DNA of 64,000 nt from an uncultured Bacteroidales bacterium (GTDB lineage Bacteria; Bacteroidota; Bacteroidia; Bacteroidales; Paludibacteraceae), in assembly GCA_947164985.1 (NCBI GenBank), contig CAMUYI010000007.1:33826-97825 (forward strand), read 5' to 3'. A program made the position numbers and the translations under genes. Of this stretch, positions 36,158-44,696 are shown in pieces. The notes under the pieces were generated by a model. The model saw only the letters and a program-made list of their open reading frames with translations. It did no database searches and was not told where the DNA came from. Within the stretch, counting starts at the first letter, position 1; every line of letters begins with the position of its first letter.

Positions 36158-36834
36158 TGTATTTCTTGGGTTAAAGCGCGCCAGAGTGCGTCATCCGGCA
36201 CAGGCGCTGTAATACTTATGTTTTCTTTTTTTACAGGATGAATAAATTCTATTTTACGGGCGTGCAGACAAATACCTCCGTCGGGATTCGAACGCTTTGC
36301 GCCATACTTGAGATCACCTTTTATCGGACAACCGATAGCCGCCAGTTGGCAACGGATCTGGTGGTGGCGACCGGTCTCTAAGTTCACTTCCAAAAGCGTG
36401 TAGTGGTCGCCCTTAACAAGCGTCTTATACGATAAGATAGCCTGTTTCGCCTCTTTGGCGCCGGGTTTGGTTATATACGATTTGTTCTGTGCCTCATTAC
36501 GCACAAGCCAATTCTCTAACCGCGATTCCGGTACTTTGGGGCAACCTTGCACGATGGCCCAGTACGTCTTTTTGATCTGCTCGTGACTTTGGAACATGGC
36601 ATTAAGACGGGTAAGGGCTTTGGAGGTACGGGCAAAGAGCACTACTCCACTCGTCGGTCGATCGAGCCGATGGGTCACACCGAGAAAGACCGCGCCGGGC
36701 TTGTTGTACTTGACCTTGATATAGTCCTTAACGATCTCCGAGAGGGGTGTATCGCCGGTCTTGTCACCTTGTACGATCTCGTTGCAGGTCTTATTGACCG
36801 CAATGATATGACTATCTTCGTAGAGTACGGTCAT
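36154..36834 (-). CDS. RluA-family RNA pseudouridine synthase
   Basis: 226 residues; converts uridine to pseudouridine in rRNA or tRNA. The catalytic motif is THRLDRPTSGVVLFART (Asp at about 58), with VLYEDSHIIAVNK at the front, LLEVNLETGRHHQIRCQL and YGAKRS further on. There is no N-terminal S4 domain, so it is the short single-domain type; the target site cannot be read from sequence. Overlaps both neighbours by 4 bases. Confidence 0.92.
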   Translation of the reverse strand: MTVLYEDSHIIAVNKTCNEIVQGDKTGDTPLSEIVKDYIKVKYNKPGAVFLGVTHRLDRPTSGVVLFARTSKALTRLNAMFQSHEQIKKTYWAIVQGCPKVPESRLENWLVRNEAQNKSYITKPGAKEAKQAILSYKTLVKGDHYTLLEVNLETGRHHQIRCQLAAIGCPIKGDLKYGAKRSNPDGGICLHARKIEFIHPVKKENISITAPVPDDALWRALTQEIQ

Positions 36835-37661
36835 AATCCTCTTTGGCGGATAGCCTCGTAGATGAATACGCCAGCAGCCACGCTGACGTTAAGCGATTCG
36901 ATGGTGCCGGTCATAGGCAGACGCACCTGGTCGGTGCATAGCTTGAGGTTCTCTTCGTAGATACCTTTCTCTTCCGAACCCATGACGATACAGGTCGGTA
37001 CGGTCATATCCACTTCAGTGTAGTTACGATCGGTATGTTCGGTAGCCGCGACAATACGTAAACCGCTGTCACGGAGGTACTGAAGGGCGTTCTGCAGGTT
37101 CTCCACTTTGCAGATAGGCAAACTATGCAGCGCACCGGCAGAGGCCTTGACGGCATCGCCGTTGATAGCCGCACTTCCGCGCGTACCTATAATAATCGCG
37201 TGAACACCTGCGCACACGCATGTACGAGCGATAGCTCCGAAATTGCGCACATCGGTCACGCCGTCCAACATCATCAGCAACGGCGTCTTGCCTTCGTCAT
37301 AGAGGCTCTGTACCAAACTGTCCAGTGGCGTGAACTCTATCGGGCTCAGGAAGGCAATGACTCCCTGGTGGTTCTTGTCCGTAAACTGGTTGAGTTTCTC
37401 AAGAGGTACCCGTTGGATCTGCGTACCGGTTCCTTCGAGTTTGAGTAAGAGTTCTCTGCCGATAGCCGAACTCATATCGCGACGAATAAGCACTTTATCG
37501 AGTACCTTACCGGCGTCAATCGCTTCCATCACAGCTCGAACACCAAAGATCATCTCTTTCTCCGGCGGACGCTTGGTGTCGTACGTACGTTTCGTGTGTT
37601 CACGCTTGATCTCCTCGCGATACTCGTGATTGGAATTGGGGTTGTAACTTTTTTTTATCAT
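36831..37661 (-). CDS. rlmB: SpoU/TrmH-family 23S rRNA methyltransferase (RlmB-like)
   Basis: 276 residues. After a charged N-terminal stretch of about 35 residues comes the substrate-binding domain (IFGVRAVMEAIDAG, QRVPLEKLNQFTDKNHQGV), then the knotted SPOUT domain with DGVTDVRNFGAIARTC, GTRGSAAING, IVMGSEEKGI and LPMTGTIESLNVSVAAGV. RlmB 2'-O-methylates G2251 of 23S rRNA; the related TrmH acts on tRNA. The N-terminal domain and length favour RlmB. It overlaps the RluA-type gene by 4 bases. Confidence 0.9.
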   Translation of the reverse strand: MIKKSYNPNSNHEYREEIKREHTKRTYDTKRPPEKEMIFGVRAVMEAIDAGKVLDKVLIRRDMSSAIGRELLLKLEGTGTQIQRVPLEKLNQFTDKNHQGVIAFLSPIEFTPLDSLVQSLYDEGKTPLLMMLDGVTDVRNFGAIARTCVCAGVHAIIIGTRGSAAINGDAVKASAGALHSLPICKVENLQNALQYLRDSGLRIVAATEHTDRNYTEVDMTVPTCIVMGSEEKGIYEENLKLCTDQVRLPMTGTIESLNVSVAAGVFIYEAIRQRGL

Positions 37662-37684
37662 AATATGTCTATTTTAATTTTTCG

Positions 37685-38590
37685 TTAATAAAAATTAATG
37701 CAATTACATGCTTTTGCATTTCTCTTCAAAGGATTATACGGAGCGATCCGGTATGATAGTTTGAGTCCCACATCAAATAGGTTTCTCGATGATACCAAAC
37801 GTTCTTCCTGTCTAAGCGCTGTCACCACGGATGTCAGTTCACGGTGTAAAGGAAAACCATCCCGTGTGTCAGAAAGCATCATCAACGAGGAACGGTCGGC
37901 AACCGGGTCAGTCTCTCGTGACAGAGAGAAATCCGCATAGATTCCCACAGATAGATACGATTTGGAATGCTGAGCGGTATAAACAGGAATGTCATAACAC
38001 AACTCCGCAGCCAGCCACCATTGTATCTTCTGTACATTATGGGTTCCGTTCTGTACCTCCTTAAAAGAACGGGATGCGGCTAATGGGAAAGACTCATACA
38101 CTCGGTTGTCCTGTTTCAGGAAATAGACCGATAAAGCCGCATTATCTGCGTTCTCCGTCCAAGTACATTGGAGCGGGAATACCACTTTCGGACCCAAATA
38201 AGCATTCAACCCGTTCCATGAAAGTGCCAATTGAAGCGGGATGCCCACAGACCAGGTAGTATATAATTCTTTCAGGTTTCCAATGGCATAATCTACTTGT
38301 ATGGTTTCGTCATCCACATCGATCGTTGTATAGGTATCCGTATAATCGATTTTTCCAAATCCCGCCTGGTGTCTGTCCAAAGTGGCTCCGACCCGAAGCC
38401 CGACGATCTGCGAGGAATGGTAACTATAACTGAATAATAATCCTGCATGCACATGAGGAAGCGGAGCGACATACGTGCATTGCGCCCGATAGTCTGCCAT
38501 TCCGGCTCGTAATCCCGCTTCAAACAAATGCTCAGCGTGAGCCATAAGCGGAAGCGACAGCAAAACCCATATAATTCGTTTCGTTCTCAT
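37685..38590 (-). CDS. Probable outer-membrane beta-barrel protein
   Basis: 301 residues from the ATG at 38590, which overlaps the upstream stop as ATGA; an ATG 24 bases further up would put the signal peptide off-centre. Signal peptide MRTKRIIWVLLSLPLMAHA. The mature part alternates aromatic and polar residues in short strands (GLLFSYSYHSSQIVGLRVG, YLSVGIYADFSLSRE, FDVGLKLSYRIAPYNPL), as in 8- to 12-strand barrels of the PorT or outer-membrane beta-barrel type. It ends in a Cys-containing tail. It directly follows the large T9SS-type surface protein gene, with which it may work. I do not recognise a specific family. Confidence 0.68.
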   Translation of the reverse strand: MRTKRIIWVLLSLPLMAHAEHLFEAGLRAGMADYRAQCTYVAPLPHVHAGLLFSYSYHSSQIVGLRVGATLDRHQAGFGKIDYTDTYTTIDVDDETIQVDYAIGNLKELYTTWSVGIPLQLALSWNGLNAYLGPKVVFPLQCTWTENADNAALSVYFLKQDNRVYESFPLAASRSFKEVQNGTHNVQKIQWWLAAELCYDIPVYTAQHSKSYLSVGIYADFSLSRETDPVADRSSLMMLSDTRDGFPLHRELTSVVTALRQEERLVSSRNLFDVGLKLSYRIAPYNPLKRNAKACNCINFY

Positions 38591-41247
38591 GGTACCATTC
38601 GTTTCTCTGTCCACACCTTTTCTCCTTGTTCATATCGGAAAAGGTACATGCCATGTGTTACTCTCTTCTCGGGAATGAGAACTCCCTGACTGTTATACAC
38701 TTGCAGATGCAAAGGCTGTTGGTCCTGCGTATCAAGGATCGAGATTATATTCGACCATATACTGCGTCCGTCATCCAACTTGACATTCAGTTGGAACACG
38801 CCGCATAGTTCGTTTTGCTCGGCATAGTCATCTTCCGTTGCGCCGGAGATTGGCTGTTCATTCTTATACCACTGGAACGCCGTTGCCGTCCGTTCTGGGA
38901 AAAAGTTCCGCAAAGCCACATTGTCGCAGAGTAGTTGCCAGTTGTATTTGTTGACTATGATCGGCCATAGTTTATCACAACGGATGGTGTCGAGACGGAG
39001 AGTATAGATGGTGTCTGTACATTTCCATTTAGGATGTAGCACCTCCCTCTCTTGGCTTTCCGCACGCTCAAAGTTAAAAGTCTGACCGCCAATGATCCAT
39101 GTAAAAGGCAATAAGGTATCGCAAACCGTTGTGTCGGCGGTGATGGTCACCATCTCCGGGCAGCAGACCTGCGTGTTTAGGGTCAGTACATATAGCAGAC
39201 TGTCGCAACCACGCGGGCTCTTATACAAGATCTCGTACGTGGCAGGCTCGGTAAAGAGCGTGTCTCGCCAGCGATAAGGCATCAAAGTGTCGCAAACCAA
39301 GGTGTCGGCAGTAATGGTAATCAAATCCGGACAAGGAGGTTCACAATGTTTTGTGGCTACGTGGAGTTCATAATAAATGCTGTCAAACGCGCAGTAACTG
39401 CGGAGCGTGTCGCGCAGGGTGTCTGCCATGATAAACTCCTTGCCGCGCCAAGTAATCTGGCTGAGGGTGTCGCAGACCGTCGTGTCCGTCCGAATGGTGT
39501 CGGGCGTCATGCATAGGTGTATCTCTATGTCGTCCAGCGCGAAGTCATTGCCGATGGCATTGTCCACATTGTTGTAGATGGATAGTTGAATAGCCTCCAC
39601 GCCTACCGGCACCGTGAAATTCATACCTACCAGTTGCCATTTAGAGCTCTCCTGCCAACAAGCGTAGTCGTTAATAAAAGCGGAGTCGAAAGGTATATCG
39701 CCGGTATCGTAGGTCGCCAGTTCAGAATTGTTGGTCGGGTTGGTTAGCACGAATTTCAGTCGTGGGTAAGCGTACATACCGGGTCTTCCCATGTATTGTC
39801 CCCAAGTCATTACATTCGCCACATACGCGGAGAAGGTTAGTTCGATACCTTCGCATAAATGCTCGATGGTGGTCTGATAGAATGCGGCATTGTCCGCCCG
39901 GGCATCTATCTCCAGCAGGTAACCGCGTGTGCGGTCGTTCGGGTAGGTATGGTCGTCTTGTAAATGCCACTGGGATCTTCTGTTCTGTGGCAGATTAGTT
40001 ACAGAGGTATCGCCGTTGCAGTAACCCGATTTGGTTACCAGGTACTTACCCGCTCCCATGACTCCGAAGCGGTCGGAGGTCAGCTGCGTATAACTCATGC
40101 CCGATACAGGTGTTGTACCTACTCTCGGATCATTCGGGTCATTGCCGCCGAAATCTTCCCTAAATAATAGTATGCCGTCCAAACACAACTCCGGCGTCGG
40201 CGGTGTAGGCGGCTCGCATTCGTTTACTTTCAGCCTGAACGGAGCGCTCACAGAACGGCAGTTGACACTCTCAATGTTGCCTGCGCCGGAAACGAAAACT
40301 TGATACCAGCCTGAATCGGCTTTCTGGGTGGCTGTAAAAGCGAGGGTATTCGTCGTCCCCGCCATTTCAGTCCATGTGATACTATCCATCGAGTGCCACC
40401 ATTTATACTCCAACGGTTCCGCCATCGTGCCGTCGTTCGTGATTTCTGCACTCAAATTGTTTGCATAGTTCTCGCATACCTCCGGCTCTCCGATGATCTC
40501 CGGTTTAGGCAGGCAAAGGTGAATCTCGATGTCGTCCAACGCAAAGTCATTACCGCTGCCGTTACGCTCTACGTCATTGTAGATAAACATCTGGATGGAC
40601 TCCACCCCCTCAGGAACGGTGAAGTTCATACCAATCAACTGCCATTCGGCAGAAAGGACATTGTCCCGCGCGTATTTCCATGTCTCCGGCGTGCCATACC
40701 GCCAATCTGGTTGGATGTCACCCGTGGATTTCTCAGCTAAGACGGAACCGGTAGTCGGGTCTTTGAGCACGAATTTCATGCGCGGATAGACGTAACTGCC
40801 GCCGAAATAATCCAACTGTCCCGCATAATGCACATTGACCACATACGCGCTGAAAGTTAGTTTGCTTCCTGCGCAAAGACCATCTATGGTCTTGCTGTAG
40901 AACGGCTCTGCGCCGCCTTTACCGTCCACCTCCAAAAGGTAACCTCGGGTCTTATCGTTGGGGTACGTATGATCATCCTGCCGATGCCATTGGATGCCGT
41001 TTGCCCAGCCTTCCTTACGGACGGTATAACGACCGGAACCGGGGCCACTGGGGCCGGCATTGTGGTACTGCGAACTCATGCCCGGTACGTTCTGAGAACT
41101 TACCGCCGGATCGGATGGGTCATTACCACCAAAATCTTCACGGAAGAGGAGAGTGCCGTCGATGCAGAGCTCTTCTTGCGCCACCAACGGCAGCGCAAGA
41201 AAAAGCAATACTATGTAGAATAATCTTCTCACTAATATGCAAGCCAC
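38587..41247 (-). CDS. Large modular surface protein with T9SS-type tail
   Basis: 886 residues. The signal peptide is preceded by five extra residues if ATG 41247 is used; a GTG at 41232 would give MRRLFYIVLLFLALPLVAQ exactly and touch the dsbD stop. Two copies of a module of about 220 residues occur (about 26-245 and 352-577), each with LLFREDFGGNDP, QDDHTYPND, TRGYLLE and GNDFALDDIEIHLC; these resemble jelly-roll carbohydrate-binding folds. Between them is an Ig-like domain (CENYANNLSAEI to APFRLKVNEC). About 578-770 holds three or four repeats around DTTVCDTL. The end (GMYLFRYEQGEKVWTEKRMVP in part) fits a T9SS sorting domain. No catalytic domain is seen, so an adhesin or binding protein is likely. 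Confidence 0.75.
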   Translation of the reverse strand: MACILVRRLFYIVLLFLALPLVAQEELCIDGTLLFREDFGGNDPSDPAVSSQNVPGMSSQYHNAGPSGPGSGRYTVRKEGWANGIQWHRQDDHTYPNDKTRGYLLEVDGKGGAEPFYSKTIDGLCAGSKLTFSAYVVNVHYAGQLDYFGGSYVYPRMKFVLKDPTTGSVLAEKSTGDIQPDWRYGTPETWKYARDNVLSAEWQLIGMNFTVPEGVESIQMFIYNDVERNGSGNDFALDDIEIHLCLPKPEIIGEPEVCENYANNLSAEITNDGTMAEPLEYKWWHSMDSITWTEMAGTTNTLAFTATQKADSGWYQVFVSGAGNIESVNCRSVSAPFRLKVNECEPPTPPTPELCLDGILLFREDFGGNDPNDPRVGTTPVSGMSYTQLTSDRFGVMGAGKYLVTKSGYCNGDTSVTNLPQNRRSQWHLQDDHTYPNDRTRGYLLEIDARADNAAFYQTTIEHLCEGIELTFSAYVANVMTWGQYMGRPGMYAYPRLKFVLTNPTNNSELATYDTGDIPFDSAFINDYACWQESSKWQLVGMNFTVPVGVEAIQLSIYNNVDNAIGNDFALDDIEIHLCMTPDTIRTDTTVCDTLSQITWRGKEFIMADTLRDTLRSYCAFDSIYYELHVATKHCEPPCPDLITITADTLVCDTLMPYRWRDTLFTEPATYEILYKSPRGCDSLLYVLTLNTQVCCPEMVTITADTTVCDTLLPFTWIIGGQTFNFERAESQEREVLHPKWKCTDTIYTLRLDTIRCDKLWPIIVNKYNWQLLCDNVALRNFFPERTATAFQWYKNEQPISGATEDDYAEQNELCGVFQLNVKLDDGRSIWSNIISILDTQDQQPLHLQVYNSQGVLIPEKRVTHGMYLFRYEQGEKVWTEKRMVP

Positions 41248-42821
41248 TCGATAAACTCCATCGGATCGGTCGTAAAGGCCATCGGGTCTGCTACCTGTTG
41301 CCCGTAGGGATCTAGTTGCACGTAGAACGGTTGGGCATTGGAGCCGAACTGTTCGCGTTGGATGGCGCTGTTCTTATCGCCGATGCCGTCCCGTTTGTCA
41401 TCGACGAACAGTTCGATGAAGACATAGTTCTGCAGACGAGTCTTGACGCTATCGTCGTCGAGGACGTATGCTTCCATCTTACGGCAGTTAACACAGCCGT
41501 AGCCGGTGAAGTCAATGATAACGGGTTTGCCTGTCTGACGGGCAAAAGCCATTCCTTCTTCGTAATCGTTAAAGACAACGCGCCCCTCAATCTCCATAGG
41601 AGGCGCAAAGGCAGAGATGGCTTTGACCGGCGCGCCGCGAAGACCCGGTACCAGGTAAAACGCAAAGGCCAGGGATGGGATGATCACGATCGCACGGATG
41701 ATTTTACGTGGGGTCGATACGCTCCATATATCCCATATAAGATAGATTCCTATGCCCAGGAAGCAAACGATCCAGATAGCGATAAACAGCCAACGCGGCA
41801 ATATATCCCAACCATACGCCATGTCGGCAACGGAGAGGAACTTAAGGGAGAGGGCCAATTCAAGGAAAGCCAGGGTTACCTTGAAGGAGGTCATCCAGTC
41901 GCCGGACTTCGGCGCCTGTTTGAGCCACTGAGGGAACATCGCGAAGAGCGAGAACGGTAAAGCTAATGCGATCGCGAAACCGAGCATGCCTAATGTAGGG
42001 GCTAAGAGGGATTTTCCTGCCGCCTCTACCAACAGCGTGCCGATAATCGGTCCGGTACACGAGAAGGAGACAATGACCAGCGTGAAGGCCATGAGCAATA
42101 TACTCAGGAATCCACCGGTACTACGGGCTTTGTTATCGAGGGCCGTGGACCAAGAATCAGGCAATGTGATCTCGAAGAGTCCGAAGAAGGAGAGCGCAAA
42201 AACAACCAATAAGAGGAAGAAGAATATATTCACTACCGCATTGGTACTGAGGTCATTGAGGGCAGACGCACCAAAGAGGAGCGTCACTAAGAGTCCAAGA
42301 CCTACATAGAGGACAATAATGCTGAGACCATATAGGATAGCATCGCGTTTACCGCCGCCTTTCTTGAGGAAGAACGAAACGGTCATGGGAATGATCGGCC
42401 ACACGCAAGGGGTGAAGATAGCCAACAATCCGCCTAACAATCCCAGCAGGAAAATCAACCACAGCGACCTGTCGCCATTTTGAATTTTTAATTTTGAATT
42501 TTTAATTGGCTCATTGCCGCTTGCGGCATGAGAAGTATATTCCCACACTTCCGGTGCCGTACACATCTTATCGTCGCAGGCATTATAGCGGATAGGCGTG
42601 AGATCTGTTTTAGCGAGTGTCACTACGAACGAGTCAGTAAACTCCTCGTCGTATTCTCGTTCACCGAACTCGATGATATTCATGTGCCAACCGGGTTCTA
42701 TAGCGGCTTTGAGTCGCACACTGTCGCCCACTTCCTCGCCCGTCCATTTAACAGGTTGTACCATCTGCGCCGTCACCATCAGCGGCACACAAGCTAATAA
42801 GATAAAAAATAATCTTTTCAT
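41232..42821 (-). CDS. dsbD: DsbD-like thiol:disulfide interchange protein
   Basis: 529 residues. Signal peptide about 1-19; residues 20-100 an N-terminal DsbD domain (WHMNIIEFGE, then CDDKMCTAPEVW with two cysteines); 118-395 eight or so membrane segments with FTPCVWPIIPMTV and SFSCTGPIIGTLL, each carrying a redox cysteine; 410-529 a thioredoxin-like domain with FTGYGCVNCRKME. It passes electrons from cytosolic thioredoxin to periplasmic proteins. Residues about 94-115 (SHAASGNEPIKNSKLKIQNG) are encoded by a hairpin element and a heptamer repeat placed exactly at the linker before the membrane domain. It overlaps the gene upstream by 4 bases. Confidence 0.92.
   Translation of the reverse strand: MKRLFFILLACVPLMVTAQMVQPVKWTGEEVGDSVRLKAAIEPGWHMNIIEFGEREYDEEFTDSFVVTLAKTDLTPIRYNACDDKMCTAPEVWEYTSHAASGNEPIKNSKLKIQNGDRSLWLIFLLGLLGGLLAIFTPCVWPIIPMTVSFFLKKGGGKRDAILYGLSIIVLYVGLGLLVTLLFGASALNDLSTNAVVNIFFFLLLVVFALSFFGLFEITLPDSWSTALDNKARSTGGFLSILLMAFTLVIVSFSCTGPIIGTLLVEAAGKSLLAPTLGMLGFAIALALPFSLFAMFPQWLKQAPKSGDWMTSFKVTLAFLELALSLKFLSVADMAYGWDILPRWLFIAIWIVCFLGIGIYLIWDIWSVSTPRKIIRAIVIIPSLAFAFYLVPGLRGAPVKAISAFAPPMEIEGRVVFNDYEEGMAFARQTGKPVIIDFTGYGCVNCRKMEAYVLDDDSVKTRLQNYVFIELFVDDKRDGIGDKNSAIQREQFGSNAQPFYVQLDPYGQQVADPMAFTTDPMEFIEWLAY
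42477..42507 (-). repeat. Heptamer repeat in the dsbD linker
   Basis: Units TTTTGAA and TTTTTAA alternate with period 7 and encode IKNSKLKIQN on the minus strand. Confidence 0.88.
42510..42532. repeat. Hairpin element inside dsbD
   Basis: CTCA, a bulged T, TGCCGC, a TT loop, GCGGCA and TGAG form a strong hairpin next to the heptamer tract; it encodes SHAASGNEP. A similar pairing of hairpin and heptamer tract is seen at 690-745. Confidence 0.7.
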
Positions 42822-43156
42822 TTACTGTTTTGTTTTGAGAGTTGGGCAATGACAAAGCCACGGAGGGTAAAATAGTATTTGTCTGCCGGATTATAATTGG
42901 CTTTATATTCGTCATATCGTTGCTGCCAAGCGGCGCGTTTTTCTGGATCCGCGAGTTCCAGTTTTGCCTGTTTGGATATTTGGGCAAAAGAAGTGTTCAG
43001 GTCACGCTGATGGGGCGTAAGCGAATTCGGATCGCGATGTTTGGGGTAATGACTAATGACCGTTTTGCCGTTACGATTCGCAATATACACATCGCTGTCT
43101 CCATAGATTTTACCGGATAGTTTGTCAATTGTAATATTTAATTCCGCTTGTGCCAT
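42818..43156 (-). CDS. Small protein of a Bacteroidales domain of unknown function
   Basis: 112 residues from the ATG at 43156 (MAQAELN); a start four codons upstream is possible. No signal peptide. It shares an order of features with the N-terminal domain of the gene at 1408: GKIYGDSDVYI near the front, FAQIS, ADPEKRAAW, YKANYNPADKYYFTLRGFVIAQLSKQ (in parts), aligned to GKLNKKDKVIY, FFGKI, SDPQKYELW and YKTVRSYAHAVLSEQ. I take them as one family of about 95 residues, unknown in function, basic and possibly nucleic acid binding. It overlaps dsbD by 4 bases and heads the minus-strand cluster. Confidence 0.65.
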   Translation of the reverse strand: MAQAELNITIDKLSGKIYGDSDVYIANRNGKTVISHYPKHRDPNSLTPHQRDLNTSFAQISKQAKLELADPEKRAAWQQRYDEYKANYNPADKYYFTLRGFVIAQLSKQNSK

Positions 43157-43212
43157 ATTTGATACCAAATTTTGGTTGATTATTGTACTGAGGTTGTAGT
43201 GACATTATACGT

Positions 43213-43245
43213 CGTTGCCGTCTTTTTGCCGTGTCGTTGCCGAGT
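43213..43245. repeat. Short tandem repeat upstream of the dsbD cluster
   Basis: GTCGTTGCCG occurs twice with a related CTTTTTGCCGT between, all at a spacing of about 11 bases. Confidence 0.55.
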
Positions 43246-43284
43246 GAATACCTTAAATGGGGTTATTTACTTTAATGGTTTTAT

Positions 43285-43356
43285 CTATTTTGAATCGTCT
43301 GTTTTATGATTGTGGTTTTGCAAACTATCCACTATATTTACCCACTTCGCTTTCAT
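43285..43356 (-). CDS. Very short ORF coupled to the nuclease-like gene
   Basis: A 23-codon reading frame (MKAKWVNIVDSLQNHNHKTDDSK in two parts: MKAKWVNIVDSL and QNHNHKTDDSK) starts at the stop of the 238-residue gene as ATGA. The coupling is like that of real genes here, but the length makes chance likely. It could also be the remnant of a third island gene. Confidence 0.2.
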   Translation of the reverse strand: MKAKWVNIVDSLQNHNHKTDDSK

Positions 43357-44069
43357 TTAGTTATATTAAATTTAATATCTTTTGCTTTCAATGGACCTAT
43401 TATTAATGGCGAAATATATTGATTATATCCGTACACATTTCCAATGTAAATTACTTTTGGTTCTTGATTTTTAACACAGCCTGCCAATACATTATTAAAT
43501 TCTTCCCAATGAGAACGAATAGTAGAAATATAATCTGTATCCTCGCGGTATTTTACTGTTCTTGTGAGATATTGAGAATAAGCAATAATCGGTTTGTATG
43601 CATCTACTTTTCCCTCTTGTCCTGTTTCTAAAAACACAAAATACAAATCCGCGTCTTGGCATATAGAACAATCTTCCGCCATTTTTTGCATTTTATCAAT
43701 ATCATGTTCAAACTCTGTGAGATACCAGTTCTCTTTCTTAACGATAGATTGTGCCTTAAATTCTATCATGGCAATAACAGAGTTTATATCTGTACATTTT
43801 GCGTTAAGTTCCAATACCGCCAAGTCAACTTTTTGCCTGCCGAACTCTTTTGGACTCCATTCACAGCAAACAGCATATTGGTTACCATATTTCTTTGCAA
43901 CTTCATTATGCAAACGCCATGCAATTTTATCGCGAACTTGCAACTCATTCTTGCCTTGAGAACTTAAATAAGCCAACTCATTGTCCGCAAATCCATCATT
44001 TAAACTACCCAACAACGAGTTCAAAGTATCTTGGACAAATTTTTGTATTTCGGATATAAAGTTACTCAT
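43353..44069 (-). CDS. Probable PD-(D/E)XK nuclease-like protein
   Basis: 238 residues, no signal peptide. The sequence NELQVRDKIAWRLHNE, then KVDLAVLELN (Asp about 82) and MIEFKAQ (Glu 103, Lys 105), has the spacing of a restriction endonuclease-like core: an Asp on one strand and an ExK on the next, with an upstream Glu or helix. ADLYFVFLE gives the next strand. I do not recognise a named family. It overlaps the preceding gene by 4 bases, and both are more AT-rich than their neighbours, suggesting acquisition. The context, a two-gene unit beside a palindrome array, would fit a defence or modification cassette, but this is inference. Confidence 0.6.
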   Translation of the reverse strand: MSNFISEIQKFVQDTLNSLLGSLNDGFADNELAYLSSQGKNELQVRDKIAWRLHNEVAKKYGNQYAVCCEWSPKEFGRQKVDLAVLELNAKCTDINSVIAMIEFKAQSIVKKENWYLTEFEHDIDKMQKMAEDCSICQDADLYFVFLETGQEGKVDAYKPIIAYSQYLTRTVKYREDTDYISTIRSHWEEFNNVLAGCVKNQEPKVIYIGNVYGYNQYISPLIIGPLKAKDIKFNITK

Positions 44070-44614
44070 ATTGTATTTATTCTGCGCTGATATTCGTCAG
44101 TTGGCATTTTAAACACGTTGTAGTACACTTCTTTTGTCATTTTCAGTTCTGCTAACAAAGAATAATCCCATTCCGGCAAGTTATTTAATTGCTGCTCAAT
44201 TGACGGTATTAAAGAACTATTTGAATTCACATAATGTTGCTTATACCGCAAATTCACCTCTTTACAAAGTAAATCAACAGCCTCAGAAATAGAGATTTCA
44301 TCGTCTCTTTGTAAGAGCAAAATGCCGTAATCTCCATTCTCTCCGGCACGCAGATAACTGATGAGTTGAACAAGGGCACTAAGTACATATAGTTCGTTTT
44401 GAGGACGCTCAGCAATATATTCCGCCACATAATTCTGCAAATCGAATCCGTGCGTTACCAAATATCCTAAATCAAGTAGTTTCTCCTCTATCGTTGTGCT
44501 GTCCCACTCCGAACAAGAACTCTCCAAATATGATTTTGGAGAATGCGGGAATTTCAACTCTCTACTACCATTTTGATAATTAGGATAATAGATTTTTTCT
44601 AATACTGTTCTCAT
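44066..44614 (-). CDS. Island protein of unknown function
   Basis: 182 residues, mostly helical and acidic, no signal peptide or membrane segment. Visible segments include IEEKLLDLGYLVTHGFDLQNYVAEYI (in parts), LSALVQLISYLRAGENGDYGILLLQRDDEIS, and a C-terminal EWDYSLLAELKMTKEVYYNVF. I do not recognise it. It is the first gene of the AT-rich two-gene unit and overlaps the nuclease-like gene by 4 bases, so the products probably work together. A palindrome at 44659-44673 lies about 45 bases upstream of the start. Confidence 0.6.
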   Translation of the reverse strand: MRTVLEKIYYPNYQNGSRELKFPHSPKSYLESSCSEWDSTTIEEKLLDLGYLVTHGFDLQNYVAEYIAERPQNELYVLSALVQLISYLRAGENGDYGILLLQRDDEISISEAVDLLCKEVNLRYKQHYVNSNSSLIPSIEQQLNNLPEWDYSLLAELKMTKEVYYNVFKMPTDEYQRRINTI

Positions 44615-44658
44615 AATTATTCTTTAGTTCTTTTTGTTTATCAGGTTGACGGCAGTAT

Positions 44659-44673
44659 GTTCCAATATGGAAC
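44659..44673. promoter_or_regulatory. Palindrome upstream of the two-gene island
   Basis: GTTCCA, ATA, TGGAAC: a perfect 6-bp inverted repeat about 45 bases before the first island gene. It could be an operator; no promoter of the usual type was found with it. Confidence 0.4.
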
Positions 44674-44696
44674 TAACTAATTCTCTATTTTTTAAC

